Below are positions 60,101 to 62,235 of a stretch of DNA of 64,000 bases, one piece after another. The position numbers and the translations under genes were made by a program. Numbering within the stretch: the first letter of the stretch is position 1; each line of letters opens with the position of its first letter. Source of the stretch: Gerris lacustris (Eukaryota; Arthropoda; Insecta; Hemiptera; Gerridae); contig OX578281.1 in assembly GCA_951217055.1 (NCBI GenBank), forward strand, positions 8,834,447-8,898,446, written 5' to 3'. The notes under the pieces are model-generated. The model ran no database searches. It was not told the DNA's origin and worked only from the letters and a program-made list of their open reading frames with translations.

Positions 60101-62235
60101 AAAATCTTACAGGTAAAAGTTAAAGTACATAAGGCGTAGTTTAATATATAAAAAAAAAATGATTCCACCCTTCTAAAGGTCCATATTGACCCTTTGAACA
60201 ATATGGCCCTATGAAGAATGTGGTTCCCCCTTAACCCCACATTTTTTCATTATTTTTCTAAAAAGGGGAAAAATGCCCATTTGGTAACGCGATATATAAT
60301 TTATATATAAGTATTGCACATAAGCTCTAAGCATTTATATTTAAACGATTTTTTTTTTCGATGCATTATTTCGTTTTAAAAACATAGTTACTAAGTATAG
60401 GCCTCCCAAAACTTAACAAAAACAAAAACAACACGCCACGGCTCACGGGTCACTCACTACGTACGTTTTTTCAACTTTTGTCAGGCTAATGATGATCGCT
60501 AAAAGCTTCTATACTAAGACAAAGACTAGACTAGACCGGTATTAATTTTCATAACGTGAGAATGCAGGTAGAGTTAACTAAAATAAAAATCCCGTCAAGT
60601 ACTTTCCAGCAAGTTACTACAGGGTTTCTTCGGTCATAAAAATTCATAAATAGAACTTTTTTTAGGAGGACCTCGAAACCCTAAAAATGAGTACTGGATT
60701 TTTCCAATTTTTTTTCGAATCCCCCCCAAATTTTTTCAATTCCCCCCCAATTTTTTTTTCAATGGCGCAACTTGCGCCATCCATCCCCCCCGTGGACGGC
60801 CCTGCAGTTGAGAATCGCTTGGCAGCACAATTTCACTTGATTTATACTCTTAAGAGATTATATCCTTTTATTTTTAAGATTTATACATTTGAAAGCTTAT
60901 ATCTCTACAATTAATACATTTTAGCGATGATATCTCTTTGTCTAAATGATACATTCGAGTGAGGTCCCCACAATTTTCTAACCTCTTCTCCTAAGATGAC
61001 TTGATAACTGCAGTTTTACCGAAGTTTTGAAATAAACTGCGCCTAAGTTAAATAATAAGTGCCCTACTATCAAGCATTTATGAGGAGCCTAGTATCAAAG
61101 ACGGACATTCGACATTTTTTTCCGAATTTCAGTTATCGATTGTTTCTTATAGATTCTGTTATCCATTTGCATCAAAAATGACCAGAAAAGGGGTGAAATG
61201 CAATAATATTTGTAGTTTTGTTTCAAATACGGACAAGTCAAGACACGTTTTGCTTCAAAAGTGAACATAACCGAAACAGGCAATTAGGAGGCTAGTTTTG
61301 TTTCAAATACAGACAAGTCAACATGTGTATTGCTTCACAAGTGGACATAACCGAAACAGCCAATCAGGAGGCTCCATTTTACTAACTCGTTCCTATGATG
61401 CACTGCGGGCTTTAGCATCTGAATACCTACTCCTACCATTTTGTCATACATGTTTAGAAAAATGATACCCCGAGGGGAAATCGAGAAATCAATTTTAACT
61501 CTAAATTGGGGGGCACTACCCCTTAAGAACTCTGAAAAAAAATTAATTCTCCAATATTATTATTCTAACCATTATTTTCAACGTCATTTTGCTTCAAAAA
61601 ACGGACAAAACCTTATTTTTGTTTCAAAAGCGGACAACTCCACTTTTTAACTCCATTTAGCAGCTAAAATATCAAAGAATTTCACGTTTTCAGTACTTCT
61701 AACTAGTTTTGAGTCTTTTAAGAATCTACAGAAAAAAAACCATTGCTCTAGCACCTGCAGAATTTGACACTACAGTTTTTCGACTCTCCTGTAACATTTT
61801 GAAATGTACTCTTCATGTCCGTCTTTGATACTAAGCTCCTCTTATTAACCTTTTGATAAGTGTTGCCATAAAATGTTAATGAATAAAAGCCAAAATGGCG
61901 TTAAAAGAGATTTCCAGACATTTTCCAAAATTTTTCCCACTTACCTATTGACATGGGACCCAGAGACCTATAGTCATGGGGCCAAAGATGGCTCTTTTTC
62001 ATAGTGTGGTGTGGGCTAAACAAGTGTGGGAAACACTGCTCTAAACCCATAAATTGCTTATAAAAATTGTAGTCAAGGTAACAAGAAAATAAATATACGT
62101 TTGTTAACTCACCGTTTTGATATGGATTCCCCACTGGAGATCTGTCCACCGTTCTCTCCAAGCCTTGAGTAGTAGCGCCTTCAAACTGCTGGTCTTACTC
62201 GTGATCTTGCTACCTTCCATACGAGTCACACCCAT
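14311..62235 (-). CDS. MED24: Mediator complex subunit 24, complete 18-exon gene
   Basis: MED24 is a tail-module subunit of Mediator, the nuclear co-activator that links transcription factors and nuclear receptors to RNA polymerase II. Joining 18 coding exons (listed separately) gives 2,916 nt, that is 971 codons plus TAG, against about 990 aa in vertebrates. All exon phases agree and each junction has a GT donor and AG acceptor. Colinear matches include LKAW(R/K)ERW near the N-terminus, [52 protein letters not shown] and the C-terminal helix. LxxLL motifs are seen at LKALL, LDELL, LEALL, LLNLL and LAKLL; LLNLL sits where the vertebrate protein has LVALL. The start ATG (62233-62235) precedes the conserved helix; a second ATG six codons in (62218-62220) is possible. 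Intron 1 is 11.3 kb and intron 14 is 93 bp. UTR ends were not determined. Confidence 0.93.
14458..15190. other. MED24 intron 17, proximal part
   Basis: Contains an A29 run near 14555-14583. A modestly GC-richer patch follows at 14890-15070. No coding sequence or known repeat recognised. Confidence 0.4.
15190..15850 (+). mobile_element. Repeat with 52-bp palindrome and ORF remnant (copy A)
   Basis: Homologous, on the other strand, to 29585-30195. It has a near-perfect 52-bp palindrome (15312-15363, centre CCCTAGGG) and then an open frame beginning at ATG 15464 ([13 protein letters not shown], then TPPEII) that breaks after about 40 codons. In both copies the frame contains SLS(K/R)E(K/R)Y and FIFF. 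The SLS-EKY-K-F pattern recalls the N-terminus of tyrosine-recombinase-like proteins common in arthropod genomes. That is only a resemblance. Confidence 0.55.
15887..16141 (-). CDS. MED24: MED24 exon 17 (residues 839-923)
   Basis: Contains WLAKLLKLF (an LxxLL) and [13 protein letters not shown], in the place of the vertebrate ANLFLLISSIL...HTQFVQWF segment. Acceptor ATTACAG, donor GTATGT. 85 codons, phase 0-0. Confidence 0.9.
16480..16830 (+). repeat. Dispersed repeat, GACAGACAGAC family (copy 1)
   Basis: Contains TAGCGGTGTCGCTGTTGGTT, TTCCCGACCTAAAATTCCAA, GCGAACTCTTGGACGGAT, a CCAAATTTCAACTAAATCGG segment and a CAGA tetranucleotide run. Copies at 17880-18345 and 42055-42200, with partial copies at 23990-24240 and 50370-50625. 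Probably the 3' part of a retroelement. Confidence 0.6.
17150..17345 (+). pseudogene. LINE reverse-transcriptase C-terminal fragment
   Basis: The plus strand reads [11 protein letters not shown] and then, after a one-base shift, [20 protein letters not shown] and [14 protein letters not shown]. This RGRPRLRW...DLRRL...W...A-D-REEWR pattern is typical of the end of non-LTR retrotransposon ORF2. It is a 5'-truncated, frameshifted piece in MED24 intron 16. Confidence 0.75.
17480..17609 (-). CDS. MED24: MED24 exon 16 (residues 795-838)
   Basis: Contains [20 protein letters not shown] (vertebrate SLMDPPGTALAKLAVWCALS), followed by a basic [10 protein letters not shown] segment. Acceptor GTACAG, donor GTAATC. 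Phase 0 at the end. Confidence 0.93.
17880..18345 (+). repeat. Dispersed repeat, GACAGACAGAC family (copy 2) with 3' hairpin
   Basis: Same start as the copy at 16480, but longer. After the GACAGA run it continues CCTGATGTCTGAAACGGATT and ends in a hairpin GCTTCCGTTACC-TTC-GGTAAGCTCGGAAGC at 18299-18331. Confidence 0.65.
18475..18790 (-). repeat. Dispersed repeat, GGAGCGCTACCCC family (copy 1)
   Basis: In reverse orientation it matches 36470-36875 and 40660-40985: a block with AAATTTGGAGC-GCTACCCC, TGACAAAATTT, and a ccgTTTTCCCgaaggg segment. Noncoding. Confidence 0.5.
18791..20244. other. MED24 intron 15, remainder
   Basis: Unique-looking AT-rich intron sequence with no coding or repeat family recognised, apart from repeat fragments noted on either side. 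Confidence 0.4.
20245..20384 (-). CDS. MED24: MED24 exon 15 (residues 749-794)
   Basis: Reads [20 protein letters not shown] then [10 protein letters not shown], like the vertebrate AVELLYSIFCLDMQQVTLVL. The upstream intron is only 93 bp. Donor GTAAGT. Phase 2 at the end. Confidence 0.92.
20478..20628 (-). CDS. MED24: MED24 exon 14 (residues 698-748)
   Basis: Contains [13 protein letters not shown]...RGMLSMQST and [13 protein letters not shown], matching the vertebrate IKEVLTDIFAKVLEKGWVDS and GVYWFCNNLI blocks. Donor GTTAGT. Phase 0 at the end. Confidence 0.92.
20629..21237. other. MED24 intron 13, distal part
   Basis: No coding sequence or recognised repeat. A small open frame at 20879-21070 has no recognisable similarity. 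Confidence 0.4.
21240..22009. mobile_element. pogo/Tigger-like MITE (copy 2) interrupted by a LINE tail
   Basis: TA flanks at 21238-21239 and 22010-22011; ends CAGTAGAACCTCG and AAGGTTCTACTG. The element resumes at about 21719 (ATCCAAACAACCTC) after an inserted segment of about 370 bp; without it the length equals that of the other copies. Confidence 0.8.
21347..21718 (+). pseudogene. 5'-truncated LINE inserted in pogo MITE
   Basis: Reads [20 protein letters not shown], then [16 protein letters not shown], then stop (TGA near 21496). This is the characteristic C-terminal tail of jockey/CR1-like reverse transcriptases. The 3' UTR has five copies of a 20-bp unit (TGTTACTTTTAATGTATTAT, 21541-21648) and ends in AATAAATAAATAAAATAAAT. 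Confidence 0.75.
22312..22568 (-). CDS. MED24: MED24 exon 13 (residues 613-697) with Gly/Pro-rich insert
   Basis: Begins [15 protein letters not shown] stretch of about 30 residues rich in Gly, Ser, Thr and Pro ([18 protein letters not shown], then poly-Pro) has no counterpart in the vertebrate protein. The exon ends [13 protein letters not shown]. The insert is locally GC-rich in an AT-rich gene. Donor GTACTA. Phase 2 at the end. Confidence 0.88.
22662..23626. mobile_element. DNA-transposon-like element with 28-bp inverted ends
   Basis: Starts GGGTGATTCTAATTTAAAGT and ends with the inverted form (ATTAAATTAGATTCACCC). Inside are two copies of GTAACAACCGTG (22833 and 23389 regions). 965 bp, with no intact ORF. 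Superfamily undetermined. Confidence 0.6.
23990..24240 (+). repeat. Dispersed repeat, GACAGA family 3' end (copy 3)
   Basis: Contains CCAAATTTCATTAAAATCGA, CCTGATGTCTGAAATGGATT and the terminal hairpin GCTTCCGTTACC...GTAAGC...GAAGC at 24197-24227, with a mismatch in the stem. Confidence 0.55.
24255..24962 (+). pseudogene. LINE reverse-transcriptase C-terminal fragment (jockey-like)
   Basis: Open from 24285 to 24782. It contains [46 protein letters not shown] and [12 protein letters not shown]. This is the region after the RT catalytic domain in jockey/CR1/BS-type elements (L-YG--VW-P...IE--Q-RF). No catalytic YADD box is present, so it is 5'-truncated. The 3' end is an (AAAT)n tail at about 24940-24962. 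Inserted in MED24 intron 12, antisense to the gene. Confidence 0.85.
25143..25548. mobile_element. pogo/Tigger-like MITE (copy 3)
   Basis: TA flanks at 25141-25142 and 25549-25550. Ends CAGTAGAAACTCG and AAGGTTCTACTG. 406 bp, uninterrupted, and co-linear with the 404-bp copy at 4376. Confidence 0.8.
25710..25887 (-). CDS. MED24: MED24 exon 12 (residues 553-612)
   Basis: Reads [19 protein letters not shown] then [15 protein letters not shown], matching vertebrate ILNAWENGVLAFESI...VCSLAVCAVAWLVAH. Acceptor TTTACAG, donor GTATGT. Phase 0 at the end. Confidence 0.95.
25888..27154. other. MED24 intron 11
   Basis: Has a C-tract (26060-26069) and a GC-richer block at 26100-26310 that may be a diverged SINE, but I cannot place it. 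The rest is AT-rich with nothing recognised. Confidence 0.4.
27155..27330 (-). CDS. MED24: MED24 exon 11 (residues 495-552)
   Basis: Contains [10 protein letters not shown] (vertebrate PFFETWMQTC) and [11 protein letters not shown], where LLNLL sits at the position of the vertebrate LxxLL LVALL. Donor GTAAGT. Ends in phase 2. Confidence 0.93.
27506..27792 (-). mobile_element. tRNA-derived SINE, head type 1, with 13-bp target duplication
   Basis: Flanked by perfect AACTACTTGGGTA duplications (27493-27505 and 27793-27805). On the minus strand it starts GAGAGCCAGCGTGGCCGTGT, has box A (GGCCGTGTGGGTTAAACC) and box B (GGTTCGATTCC), then a tail block with GTATGATGTGTGAAGTGGCT and GGCCTAAGTGAAGGC, and ends in CTACTAC trinucleotides. 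Confidence 0.88.
28070..28260. repeat. Imperfect ~115-bp tandem duplication
   Basis: Two units share ACAGGGAGTTA...AG(C/T)A(T/C)AGGAGGT, at about 28098 and 28211. In MED24 intron 10. Nothing coding. Confidence 0.45.
28360..29036. other. MED24 intron 10, proximal part
   Basis: AT-rich, no feature recognised apart from a short palindrome (GGCGCCGGCGCC at about 28306). Confidence 0.4.
29037..29249 (-). CDS. MED24: MED24 exon 10 (residues 424-494)
   Basis: One of the best-conserved exons: [25 protein letters not shown] and [20 protein letters not shown] align with the vertebrate protein without gaps over long stretches. Acceptor TTGTAG, donor GTATGA. 213 nt, phase 0-0. Confidence 0.95.
29585..30195 (-). 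mobile_element. Repeat with 52-bp palindrome and ORF remnant (copy B)
   Basis: Minus-strand copy of 15190-15850. The open frame (29924 down to about 29574) reads [20 protein letters not shown] and [17 protein letters not shown], then degenerates. The palindrome is at about 30028-30080, with more mismatches than copy A. The first 35 residues align with copy A, so the two share an ancestral start codon. Confidence 0.6.
30634..30710 (-). pseudogene. tRNA-like sequence, left arm of foldback copy 2
   Basis: Minus strand TCTCCAGTATAGCTCAGTTG (box A region) and GGTTCAAATCCCGG (box B). Anticodon region degenerate. Confidence 0.6.
30847..30924 (+). pseudogene. tRNA-like sequence, right arm of foldback copy 2
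   Basis: Best-preserved box A of the set (CGCTCAGTTGGTTAGAGCGC), box B GGTTCAAGTACC and closing CTGGGG. Box B carries a change (C to A) relative to its partner. Confidence 0.6.
30976..32160. other. MED24 intron 9, middle part
   Basis: AT-rich. At 31670-31800 there is a distinctly GC-richer island with a repeated AGGCC/CCTGGCC theme every 15-20 bp. Otherwise nothing recognised. Confidence 0.4.
32400..32480 (-). repeat. GCCAAGCTATGTCCCGCAGA repeat (copy 1)
   Basis: Minus strand reads TTGCCAAGCTATGTTTCGCA, GACAAACTTAGCCAACCACA, TATTC. Related blocks at 33497-33640, 37136-37260, 47540-47660 and 48780-48915, several ending TTTTTTGCA and CTCCTGGACTAT. Confidence 0.55.
32484..32763. mobile_element. 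Foldback MITE, CCGGTGGAGAGCGG family (copy 1)
   Basis: Ends GATGGAGAGCGG and CCGCTCTCCACCGG. Arms share AATATGATTTTAATGATCCT and ACAAAATTAGTAAGTAGACC in inverted form. About 280 bp. Copies at 36881-37123 and 47664-47935. Confidence 0.65.
32764..33480. repeat. GGGTTTCGTTGGTAAAACC repeat with internal duplication
   Basis: Contains AGAAACCCTTATAGTTTCGT, a TGTCTGTC run, then two copies (about 33018 and 33302) of TATCAAATGAAAGGTATTGA with its surroundings, about 285 bp apart. A G/C end form appears at about 54390 in reverse. Noncoding. Confidence 0.5.
33497..33640 (+). repeat. GCCAAGCTATGTCCCGCAGA repeat (copy 2)
   Basis: Reads CCTATTGCCAAGCTATGTCC through AGCTTGATGTTAGTCACAC to CTCCTGGACTAT. 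An A33 tract follows (33648-33680). Confidence 0.55.
33961..34632. mobile_element. CTTCTTTAG MITE (copy 2), split by a SINE
   Basis: The left end is CTTCTTTAGACTGTTA (33961-33976). The remainder resumes at 34394 with the duplicated CTTTAGACTGTTA and runs to CAATCTAAAGAAG (34632). Confidence 0.7.
33977..34393 (-). mobile_element. tRNA-derived SINE, head type 2, with 13-bp target duplication
   Basis: Flanked by perfect CTTTAGACTGTTA duplications (33964-33976 and 34394-34406). On the minus strand the head reads GGGAGCCAGGGTACCCAGCG and carries box B GGTCGTGGGTTCAATCCC. A middle block with two copies of GAGTGGGGGAAGAGTCCCCA-type sequence follows. The tail from GTACAATGTACAAATGTATG to CTACTAC is shared with head type 1 SINEs. 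Confidence 0.85.
34997..35126 (-). CDS. MED24: MED24 exon 9 (residues 380-423)
   Basis: Ends in [15 protein letters not shown], matching the vertebrate NILKTMDADHSKS. Acceptor GTTCAG, donor GTACAT. Phase 0 at the end. Confidence 0.92.
35263..35520. mobile_element. MITE with CTATAGAAAAGGGGCCC ends
   Basis: Inverted ends AAGGTA...TATAGAAAAGGGGCCCCC and GGGCCCTTTTCTATA...ACCTT. 258 bp, noncoding, in MED24 intron 8. Confidence 0.5.
35560..35745. mobile_element. CTTCTTTAG MITE (copy 3, partial)
   Basis: Contains the hairpin GTCACTCCCCTTATAAAA...GGGGAGTAACAATCTATAGA and a second CTTTTTTAGACTGTTACTCC. Right end eroded. Confidence 0.5.
35795..35856 (+). pseudogene. 5S rRNA-like fragment (box C region)
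   Basis: GTGGTCAGTACTTGGATGGG followed by TGACC is the classic internal control region (box C) of 5S rRNA. Upstream AGCAGGAGTAAGCGCATTGG is compatible with the preceding 5S part, but degenerate. The conserved 5' box A part is not recognisable, so this is a fragment or a 5S-derived SINE remnant. Confidence 0.55.
36138..36312 (-). CDS. MED24: MED24 exon 8 (residues 322-379)
   Basis: Carries two LxxLL motifs (LDELL and LEALL). Acceptor TTTTCAG, donor GTTAGA. Ends in phase 2. Confidence 0.87.
36432..36451. repeat. G20 homopolymer
   Basis: Run of 20 G on the plus strand in MED24 intron 7 territory, just outside exon 8's upstream side. Confidence 0.9.
36470..36875 (+). repeat. Dispersed repeat, GGCGCTACCCCCC / CAGGCGTCTG family (copy 2)
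   Basis: Has CTAAATTTAGGGGCGCTACC, TTTCTCGATTTCGCC, GCCAAATTTCGTCAAAATCG, CTCCAGGCGTCTGCACAGAC and a GACGACAGACGACGG run. Ends CTTTATATGAGAAAGTA. Typical of retroelement 3' sequence. Confidence 0.55.
36881..37123. mobile_element. Foldback MITE, CCGGTGGAGAGCGG family (copy 2)
   Basis: GGTGGAGAGCG...GGTGGACAATGTGATTTTC with its inverted half ending GCTCTACACCGG. Inserted directly after the preceding repeat. Confidence 0.65.
37136..37260 (+). repeat. GCCAAGCTATGTCCCGCAGA repeat (copy 3)
   Basis: CCTATTGCCAAGCTATGTCC, then CGAACTTAGCCGACCACATA, to CTCCTGGACTAT. Confidence 0.6.
37660..37807 (-). CDS. MED24: MED24 exon 7 (residues 273-321)
   Basis: Contains [20 protein letters not shown], equivalent to the vertebrate ELKWTAFTFLKIPQVLVKL block, a strong diagnostic. 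Donor GTAAGT. Ends with one spare base. Confidence 0.93.
38290..38900 (+). pseudogene. Penelope-like element: GIY-YIG endonuclease C-terminus and tail
   Basis: In one frame, [20 protein letters not shown]; after a frameshift near 38470, [20 protein letters not shown] and W. The (S)A-A-H...H-I-FED...REAIEI-K...NFNR--G--LS--W pattern is the end of the GIY-YIG domain of Penelope-like retroelements. The downstream tail 38806-38890 (CCACACCCCTGAAGACTAGA, GGAAGCGAAACGTC, CTTCGTGACACGGATT) matches 55787-55876. The reverse transcriptase is missing. Confidence 0.8.
38936..39620. mobile_element. Element with GGGTCCGTAGG inverted ends
   Basis: Begins TTAGGGTCCGTAGG and ends CCTACGGACCC. Contains AAGGACCCTTAT, a CTGTCAGTCTGTC stretch, and a TATCATATGAAAGGGTACAT block related to the repeat at 33018. 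No ORF. Confidence 0.45.
39650..39878 (+). mobile_element. SINE with the shared tail and a different head (type 3?)
   Basis: The tail GGGCCTCAATAAGCCCTAAT...GGTTCGTCCTAC...CTACTACTAC matches the other SINEs. The head (GACAAGGTGGCCCTTTGAAT...) lacks the middle block GTATGATGTGTGAAGTGGCT and does not obviously match types 1 or 2. It ends about 10 bp before the exon 6 donor. Confidence 0.5.
39888..40041 (-). CDS. MED24: MED24 exon 6 (residues 221-272)
   Basis: Reads [15 protein letters not shown] then [11 protein letters not shown]. Only 207 bp of intron separates it from exon 5. Donor GTAATT. Phase 0 at the end. Confidence 0.87.
40249..40348 (-). CDS. MED24: MED24 exon 5 (residues 188-220)
   Basis: Short helical exon ([18 protein letters not shown]). 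Two overlapping donors are possible; GTGAGT, two bases further in, is the one that keeps the frame into exon 6. The sequence is poorly conserved, but phase and position fit. Confidence 0.85.
40660..40985 (+). repeat. Dispersed repeat, CAGGCGTCTG family (copy 3)
   Basis: Contains GGTAGCACCTTCAAATTTGT, TTTCTCTATTTCACC, TATGCCAAATTTCGTCAAAA and GTTCCAGGCGTCTGTACACA. Followed by CATACATACAAACATG short tandem repeats at 41250-41300. Confidence 0.5.
41545..42346. mobile_element. Element with GGAACGAAGTTCC at both ends
   Basis: Both ends carry the 13-bp palindrome GGAACGAAGTTCC next to TTAC/GTGCCATAA. Inside lie a copy of the GACAGA-family repeat (42055-42200) and five to six GTGACGGT units (42219-42293). 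No ORF. In MED24 intron 4. Confidence 0.45.
42671..42881 (-). CDS. MED24: MED24 exon 4 (residues 118-187)
   Basis: Contains [14 protein letters not shown], like the vertebrate ALHWLLRCTAA. Acceptor TTTCAG, donor GTAAGC. 211 nt, leaving one base for the next exon. Confidence 0.9.
43199..44489 (-). mobile_element. mariner transposon, inactive, interrupted by a SINE
   Basis: Flanked by TA (43197-43198 and 44490-44491), with inverted ends CGAGGTGCTAACC and CAAGGTGCTACCC. Minus-strand transposase pieces: [20 protein letters not shown] (N-terminal region), [33 protein letters not shown] and [11 protein letters not shown]. The second and third catalytic Asp are visible. The first reads Asn (FFN where the family has FFD). 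A stretch of roughly 80 residues before it is deleted, with frameshifts and a stop. Without the SINE and one duplication the element is about 983 bp, against the usual 1.3 kb. Confidence 0.88.
43663..43957 (+). mobile_element. tRNA-derived SINE, head type 1, inside the mariner
   Basis: Perfect 13-bp duplication TTTCCCTTTAACT at 43650-43662 and 43958-43970. 295 bp: GGGAGCTAGCGTAGCCGTGT, GAGTTAAACC, box B GGTTCGATTCC, the tail GTATGATGTGTGAAGTGGCT and TACTACTACTACTAC. The mariner reading frame continues across it once the insert and one duplication are ignored. Confidence 0.9.
45000..45412. mobile_element. Foldback with GGGCAAAG/ACTAGGGGC arms
   Basis: Left arm CTACCATGCAAAGGGAAGTT...CCCACTAGGGGCA...TTTGCCCC; right arm in inverted order GGGGCAAAATGGAGG...CCCCTAGTACGCGAGTGGAT...CTTCCCTTTACATGGTACAG. 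Begins near TACAGGGTGGTCC. Confidence 0.5.
45546..45716. repeat. 23-bp minisatellite, ~7 units
   Basis: Near-identical units AAGTTAACTCAAGAGGTTTA + ATT. Almost no divergence between units, so a recent expansion. Confidence 0.95.
46107..47170. mobile_element. Element with GGGGCAAAGTGGCCA ends
   Basis: GGGGCAAAGTGGCCAC at the left; the inverted TGGCCACTTTGCCCCG (twice) at the right, with a further copy near 46285. Contains the MITE at 46370-46872. Boundaries approximate. Confidence 0.45.
46370..46872. mobile_element. MITE with ACTACGTTCACACATCGTTTT ends, nested
   Basis: Inverted ends TACTACGTTCACACATCGTT at left and right, with further subterminal AAAACGATnnG copies. A 3-bp ATG flank on both sides may be the duplication. 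500 bp, noncoding. Superfamily not certain. Confidence 0.6.
47256..47357 (-). CDS. MED24: MED24 exon 3 (residues 84-117)
   Basis: Reads [17 protein letters not shown], equivalent to the vertebrate MVSYSSVLTAISKFDDF segment. Acceptor TTAACAG, donor GTTTGT. Phase 0. Confidence 0.92.
47540..47662 (-). repeat. GCCAAGCTATGTCCCGCAGA repeat (copy 4)
   Basis: Minus strand CCTATTGCCAAGCTATGTCC, then GCAGACAACCTTAGCCGACC, to GATGTTAGTCAGGCACG. Followed immediately by a CCGGTGGAGAG foldback, as at 32400-32484. Confidence 0.55.
47664..47935. mobile_element. Foldback MITE, CCGGTGGAGAGTGG family (copy 3)
   Basis: The clearest copy: CCGGTGGAGAGTGGCCATGT at the left and ACATGGCCACTCTCCACCG at the right, arms of about 110 bp, short centre GGTTTGTAGTAATATTTGAC. 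Confidence 0.7.
48780..48915 (+). repeat. GCCAAGCTATGTCCCGCAGA repeat (copy 5) after a poly(T) tract
   Basis: Follows a T29 run; TTGCCAAGCTATGTTCCGCA ... AGCTTGATGTTAGTCAGACA ... TTTTTTGCAAGC. Confidence 0.55.
49549..49978. repeat. 125-bp unit tandemly triplicated, then inverted
   Basis: Three units start CAATTATAAATG(T/A)GTATAT at 49549, 49674 and 49799. Each ends ACACGTTGCGAGACATTTCT, GTAGACGGTCTC. The third is followed directly (49925-49978) by the inverse TAGACCGTCTACAGAAATGT...CTGGTGTGGAC. Units are almost identical. Confidence 0.85.
50370..50625 (+). repeat. Dispersed repeat, GACAGA family (copy 4) with 3' hairpin
   Basis: CGCCATATTGGCCACCATCT, ACGGACAGACAGAGTCAGAT, GTACTTCGTACAGAAACC and the terminal hairpin GCTTCCACTACCTTGGTAAA-CTTGGAAGC at 50589-50617. 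Confidence 0.5.
50726..50851 (-). CDS. MED24: MED24 exon 2 (residues 42-83)
   Basis: Reads [20 protein letters not shown] and then [13 protein letters not shown], the second conserved block of the family. Acceptor ATCTAG, donor GTAACT. Phase 0 at both ends. Confidence 0.93.
50978..51832 (+). mobile_element. Internally deleted hAT transposon with transposase C-terminus
   Basis: 8-bp flanks GTTTAGGG (50970-50977) and GTTTAGGA (51833-51840) match at 7 of 8 positions. Inverted ends CAGCATTTCC and CAGCGTTTCTC, each followed by a GCGGCCCGG motif. The open frame 51261-51590 encodes 109 residues with [39 protein letters not shown] and [12 protein letters not shown]. This is the hAT C-terminal dimerisation region, as also found in ZBED5- and FAM200-like domesticated proteins. 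The DDE catalytic part and the BED finger are missing. Confidence 0.88.
52366..52610. mobile_element. tRNA-bearing foldback, single left arm (copy 3)
   Basis: TAACTACGGGAAACAGACAG, tRNA-like segment (minus, about 52412-52494; box B complement GGATTTGAACCAC, box A complement AGCGCTCTACCAACTAAGCT) and inner arm to GACATAGAACTAGACCGAGA. No matching right arm. Confidence 0.65.
52670..52981. mobile_element. tRNA-bearing foldback, compact copy with intact ends (copy 4)
   Basis: 312 bp, begins GATTTTGGTAGTATTCATAC and ends with the exact inverse, with about 95 bp of inverted end. It contains one tRNA-like segment (minus, about 52768-52850; GGATTTGAACCAC...GCGCTCTACCAACTAAGCTA). It defines the true termini of the family. 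Confidence 0.75.
53740..54252 (+). pseudogene. LINE RNase H and zinc-knuckle C-terminal fragment
   Basis: Reads [11 protein letters not shown] (end of the RNase H fold), [19 protein letters not shown] and, after a one-base shift near 54060, [20 protein letters not shown] (a CxxC...HxxxC zinc motif), ending near a TAG at 54250. The order RNase H, LTGH--ln-HL, C--C-H-C is that of I/R1/jockey-clade ORF2 tails. Frameshifted and 5'-truncated, in MED24 intron 1. Confidence 0.8.
55177..55298. repeat. Short perfect foldback
   Basis: Two arms of about 58 bp (GTGAGGGAGTTAGTGAGGTA...AACTAGTTTCGTAAAA and its exact complement) around ATAT. Nearly identical arms suggest a young insertion. Confidence 0.8.
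55613..55876. mobile_element. Penelope-like terminal sequence as an inverted pair
   Basis: Two arms of about 110-120 bp meet at 55735-55765. Each has AGCTTGGTTTTCCGGTGGAA, TCCGCGTCACGAAGGGGGTG, GTCCGACGTTTCGCTTCCTC and GGAAGCATCTTCAGGGGTGT (or inverse). The right arm matches the tail of the Penelope-like fragment at 38806-38890. Confidence 0.7.
56136..56546. repeat. Purine-only minisatellite (AAGAGAAGAACAC)n
   Basis: About 410 bp of 11-14-bp units (ACAAGAGAAGA, ATAAGAGAAGA, ACAAGGAGAAGA). Strand-asymmetric (A/G with few C/T), so all three reverse frames stay open as Leu/Phe/Ser-rich shadows that are not genes. Confidence 0.9.
57045..57122. repeat. (TA)n(TG)n(TA)n microsatellite
   Basis: About 26 TA units, then GTGTGTGTGTGTG and a few more TA units. 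Confidence 0.95.
57428..57705 (-). mobile_element. Degraded tRNA-derived SINE, head type 1
   Basis: Diverged over its whole length from the type 1 copies: GCTAGTAGTAGAAAGGGTAG tail end, TAACGCCAAAGCGAATACGG middle block and GCAGAGTAGCTGTGGGGATA head. No clean duplication left, so it is an old copy. Confidence 0.65.
57738..57919. mobile_element. hAT MITE with perfect 8-bp duplication
   Basis: TCTACATT on both sides (57730-57737 and 57920-57927). Ends CAGTGGCGTAACTATG and CTAGCTACGCCACTG. 182 bp, with a G19 tract at 57878-57896 and GGGGCCCC stretches. Confidence 0.85.
57974..58603. repeat. Dispersed repeat (copy 2 of 2)
   Basis: Matches 5619-6118 in the same orientation. Longer by about 130 bp, because the middle holds CGATATATTTGGAATAATAT and CATTCAATGTTTATCTCTTA not found in copy 1. 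Confidence 0.6.
59264..59648 (-). mobile_element. tRNA-derived SINE, head type 2, 5'-truncated
   Basis: Shared tail (CTACTACTACT, GGCCTAAGTGATGGCC) and head type 2 middle with two full copies of the unit GAGTGGGGGAAGAGTCCCCA + TAAAGGGTGTCCC. It ends after the CGAACCCACGACCTCGAC box B complement, so the extreme head is missing. Confidence 0.75.
59720..60800. other. C/G-tract-rich segment of MED24 intron 1
   Basis: Between about 59740 and 60800 are paired GGGGGGTGTCCA/CCCCCC patches (for example 59747, 59947, 60722, 60784) resembling a degraded inverted element: AGTTGAGCAGGGGTGTCCAT near 59738 and TGGACGGCCCTGCAGTTGAG near 60792 are inverse-like. No coding sequence. Confidence 0.35.
61082..61841. 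mobile_element. MITE with GAGGAGCCTAGTATCAAAG ends
   Basis: Inverted ends of about 28 bp (GAGGAGC-TAGTATCAAAGAC then GGACAT). The interior has an 85-bp tandem duplication (61210-61375: GTTTCAAATACGGACAAGTC, GACATAACCGAAACAG, GGAGGCT) and further GCTTCAAAANCGGACAA motifs. No ORF. Confidence 0.6.
62113..62235 (-). CDS. MED24: MED24 exon 1 (residues 1-41)
   Basis: Starts at ATG 62233-62235. Contains [14 protein letters not shown], matching the first conserved helix of MED24. Donor GTGAGT. Ends in phase 0. Confidence 0.9.
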
